The notes under the pieces: model-generated
The model's input: only the letters and a program-made list of their open reading frames with translations
Told to the model about the DNA's origin: nothing
Databases searched by the model: none
DNA from: Lucinisca nassula
Taxonomy: Eukaryota; Mollusca; Bivalvia; Lucinida; Lucinidae
NCBI GenBank assembly: GCA_963580285.1
Contig: OY757017.1
Location: forward strand, 19,467,395 to 19,531,394
Length of the DNA stretch: 64,000 nucleotides
Direction: 5' to 3'
Shown: in pieces, positions 61,038 to 64,000 of the stretch
Position numbering within the stretch: the stretch's first letter is position 1
How the letters are laid out: each line of letters starts with the position of its first letter
Translations under genes and position numbers: made by a program

Positions 61038-63506
61038 AGCTCACCTGTCACGTAGTGACAAGGTGAGCTTTTGGGATCACTTTTTGTCCGTCGTGCGTCC
61101 GTGCGTGCGTCCGTGCGTGCGTGCGTCCGTAAACTTTTCTTCAAACGACATCTCCTCCTAAACCACTGATCGGATTTTGACCAAACTTCACAGGAATGAT
61201 CCTTAGGTGGTCCCCTTTCAAAGTTGTTCAAATGGTTCCGGTCCATTGCACATATAGGTCACAGGAGCCAAAAATAGATTTTTTTCACCGAAAACTTAAA
61301 AAATCTTCTTCTCTGAAACCGCAAGGCCCAGGTCTTTGATATTTGGTATGAAGCTTCATCTAGTGGACCCCTACCAAGATTGTTCAAATTATAGTGCTGG
61401 GGCCAAAAATTCCCCCCGCACGGGGGCCCTTTGGTTTTACATGGGCTTATATAGGGAAAATCTTTAAAAATCTTCTTCTCTGAAACCGCAAGGCCCAGAT
61501 CTTTGATATTTGGTATGAAGCTTCATCTAGTGGACCCCTACCAAGATTGTTCAAATTATAGTGCTGGAGCTAAAAATGCCCCCGCACAGGGGCCCTTTGG
61601 TTTTACAAGGGCTTATATAGGGAAAATCTTGAAAAATCTTCTTCTCTGAAACCGCAAGGCCCAGGTCTTTGATATTTGGTATGAAGCTTCATCTAGTGGA
61701 CCCCTACCATGATTGTTCAAATTATAGTGCTGGGGCCAAAAATGCCCCCACACGGGGGCCCTTTGGTTTTACATGGGCTTATATAGGGAAAATCTTTAAA
61801 AATCTTCTTCTCTGAAACCGCAAGGCCCAGATCTTTGATATTTGGTATGAAGCTTCATCTAGTGGACCCCTACCAAGATTGTTCAAATTATAGTGCTGGA
61901 GCTAAAAATGCCCCCGCACAGGGGCCCTTTGGTTTTACAAGGGCTTATATAGGGAAAATCTTGAAAAATCTTCTTCTCTGAAACCGCAAGGCCCAGGTCT
62001 TTGATATTTGGTATGAAGCTTCATCTAGTGGACCCCTACCATGATTGTTCAAATTATAGTGCTGGGGCCAAAAATGCCCCTGCACGGGGGCCCTTTGGTT
62101 TTACAAGGGCTTATATAGGGAAAATCTTTAAAAATCTTCTTCTCTGAAACCGCAAGGCCCAGGTCTTTGATATTAGGTATGAAGCTTTATCTAGTGAACC
62201 CCTACCAAGATTGTTCAAATTATAGTGCTGAAGCTAAAAATGCCCCCGCACGGGGGCCCTTTGGTTTTACATGGGCTTATATAGGGAAAATCTTGAAAAA
62301 TCTTCTTCTCTGAAACGGCAAGGCCCAGGTCTTTGATATTTGGTATGAAGCTTCATCTAGTGGACCCCTACCAAGATTGTTCAAATTATAGTGCTGGAGC
62401 TAAAAATGCCCCCGCACGGGGGCCCTTTGGTTTTACATGGGCTTATATAGGGAAAATCTTTAAAAATCTTCTTCTCTGAAACCGCAAGGCCCAGGTCTTT
62501 GATATTTGGTATGAAGCTTCATCTAGTGGACCCCTACCAAGATTGTTCAAATTATAGTGCTGGAGCTAAAAATGCCCCCTGCACGGGGGCCCTTTGGTTT
62601 TACATGGGCTTATATAGGGAAAATCTTGAAAAATCTTCTTCTCTGAAACGGCAAGGCCCAGGTCTTTGATATTTGGTATGAAGCTTCATCTAGTAGACCC
62701 CTACCAAGATTGTTCAAATTATAGTGCTGCGGCCAAAAATGCCCCCACACCAGGGCCCTTTTGTTTTACATAGGCTTATATAGGGAAAATCTTGAAAAAT
62801 TTTCTTCTCTGAAACTGCAAGGCCCAGGTCTTTGATATTTGGTATGAAGCTTCATCTTGTGGACCTCTACCAAGATTGTTCAAATTATAGCCCTGGGGCC
62901 AAAAATGTCCCCACTCCGGGGCCCTTTGGTTTTACATAGACTTATATAGGGAAAATCTTGAAAAATCTTCTTCTCTGAAACCACAAGGCTTAGGTCTTCG
63001 ATATTTGTTATGACGCTTCAGCTAGTGGACCTCTATAAAGATTGTTCAAATTATAGGCCTGAGACCAAAAATGCCCCCGCCATGTGGCCCTTTGGTTTTA
63101 CATAGACTTATATAGGGAAAATCTTTAAAAATCATCTTCTCTGAAACACAAGGCTTAGGTCTTTGATATTTGTTATGAAGCTTCAGCTAGTGGACCACTA
63201 CCAAGATTGTTCAAATTATAGCCCGGGGGCCAAAAATGCCCCCGCTCCGGGGCCCTTTGGTTTTACATAGACTTATATAGGGAAAATCTTGTTTTACATA
63301 GACTTCTATATGCAGGGTAAACCTTTAAAATCTTCTTTTCTGAAACCAGAAAGCCCAGGTCTTTCATATTAGATATGAAGCTCATCTTGTGGACCTCTAC
63401 CAAGATTGTTCAAATTTTAGCCCTGGGGCCAAAATTGACCCTGCCCGGGGCCCACTTGTTATGCTTTGGATCAGGTGGGCGAACCAGGGCCCTCTGGGCC
63501 CTCTTG
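61038..63506 (+). mobile_element. Complete tandem-array element, AGCTCACC family, 12-13 units
   Basis: Head AGCTCACCTGTCACGTAGTG, ACAAGGTGAGCTTTTGGGAT, CACTTTTTGTCCGTCGTGCG after a T run. The array at about 61290-63440 has units of 163-168 bp. Tail GGATCAGGTGGGCGAACCAG, then the hairpin GGGCCCTCTGGGCCC and TCTTG. The head CTCACCTG and tail CAGGTG are inverted. This matches non-autonomous Helentron-like (HINE, pearl-type) elements known in bivalves; that class is an inference. Confidence 0.82.
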
Positions 63507-63519
63507 TTTTGTTTTGTTT

Positions 63520-63715
63520 GTAATGAAATTCGCAGGCCTCCTAGCAAAACCTATAAAACCTATAATAACATATAATTTTGTGCCAAACCTATAAAACCTT
63601 TATTTTGTTCATAAAACCTATAAAAAGCCTGTATTTTCATGAAAAAACTTACATTTTTCACTTTTTGAACCTTCTTGCAACACAACCCTAACTTTTCTTC
63701 ATAATGCAGTACCAT
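63520..63715. repeat. CCTATAAAACC repeat
   Basis: AAACCTATAAAACCTATAAT and AACCTATAAAAAGCCTGTAT; same family as 22970-23130. Confidence 0.65.
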
Positions 63716-63718
63716 TTT

Positions 63719-64000
63719 TAGCTCACCGTCACGTAGTGACGAGGTGAGCTTTTGGGATCACTTTTTGTCCGTCGTCCGTCGTGCGTCCGTCTGTGCGTGC
63801 GTGCGTAAACAATTTGTTCAAACGATATCTCCTCCTAAACCACTGATCGGATTATGATCAAACTTCACAGGAATGATCCTTAGGTGGTCCCCTTTCAAAG
63901 TTGTTCAAATGGTTCCGGTCCGTTGCACATCTAGGTCATAGGAGCCAAAAATAGATTTTTTTTCACAGAAAACTTAAAAGATCTTCTCTGAAACCACAAG
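63719..64000 (+). mobile_element. Head of another AGCTCACC array element, cut by the window end
   Basis: AGCTCACCGTCACGTAGTGA, CGAGGTGAGCTTTTGGGATC and CTCCTCCTAAACCACTGATC; the array starts as the window ends. Confidence 0.85.

Overview
This is a 64-kb piece of animal nuclear DNA, most likely from a bivalve mollusc. It is intron-rich and AT-leaning, crowded with short non-autonomous transposons, and carries the head / tandem-array / tail elements typical of bivalve genomes. The species call is an inference from repeat style and protein flavour.

Host gene. I recognise one conserved host gene, on the + strand: the 3' two thirds of a peroxisomal acyl-CoA thioesterase (ACOT8/TesB family). Four exons (18951-19176, 31465-31622, 41485-41676, 44218-44327) have consensus splice sites, consistent phases and a stop at 44325-44327. 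The catalytic Asp, Ser and Gln are all present. I did not find the 5' exons. Its introns (about 12.3, 9.9 and 2.5 kb) are filled with mobile DNA. A degenerate copy of part of the first visible exon lies at 22081-22134.

Region by region. 1-3.3 kb: MITEs, including one with inverted arrays of a GTTTCGCCCCC-type motif. 3.4-9.0 kb: a large foldback structure holding tandem repeats, hammerhead-ribozyme (retrozyme-like) units, a SINE and a MITE with a truncated LINE inside it. 9-18.9 kb: palindromic MITEs, SINEs, piggyBac-type MITEs and three tandem arrays. 19-44.3 kb: ACOT8 and its introns, containing a complete gag-only LTR retrotransposon (33159-37132, itself inside a SINE), a hAT-type element (37334-38879), a 421-bp palindrome and many MITEs. 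46-56.4 kb: a decayed tyrosine-recombinase plus SGNH-hydrolase element, split by a DIRS-type retrotransposon (46413-54150) with diagnostic inverted and internal complementary repeats, which is itself split by three insertions. 57-64 kb: tandem-array elements, one hosting a second hammerhead-ribozyme dimer on the - strand.

The main discovery candidate is the set of five hammerhead ribozymes in two sequence families (4962-5007, 5345-5390, 6574-6619 on +; 58041-58086, 58303-58348 on -). Two have every core and stem position intact. The families share a conserved block of about 95 nt outside the ribozyme. This fits retrozymes, non-autonomous retroelements that make small circular RNAs.
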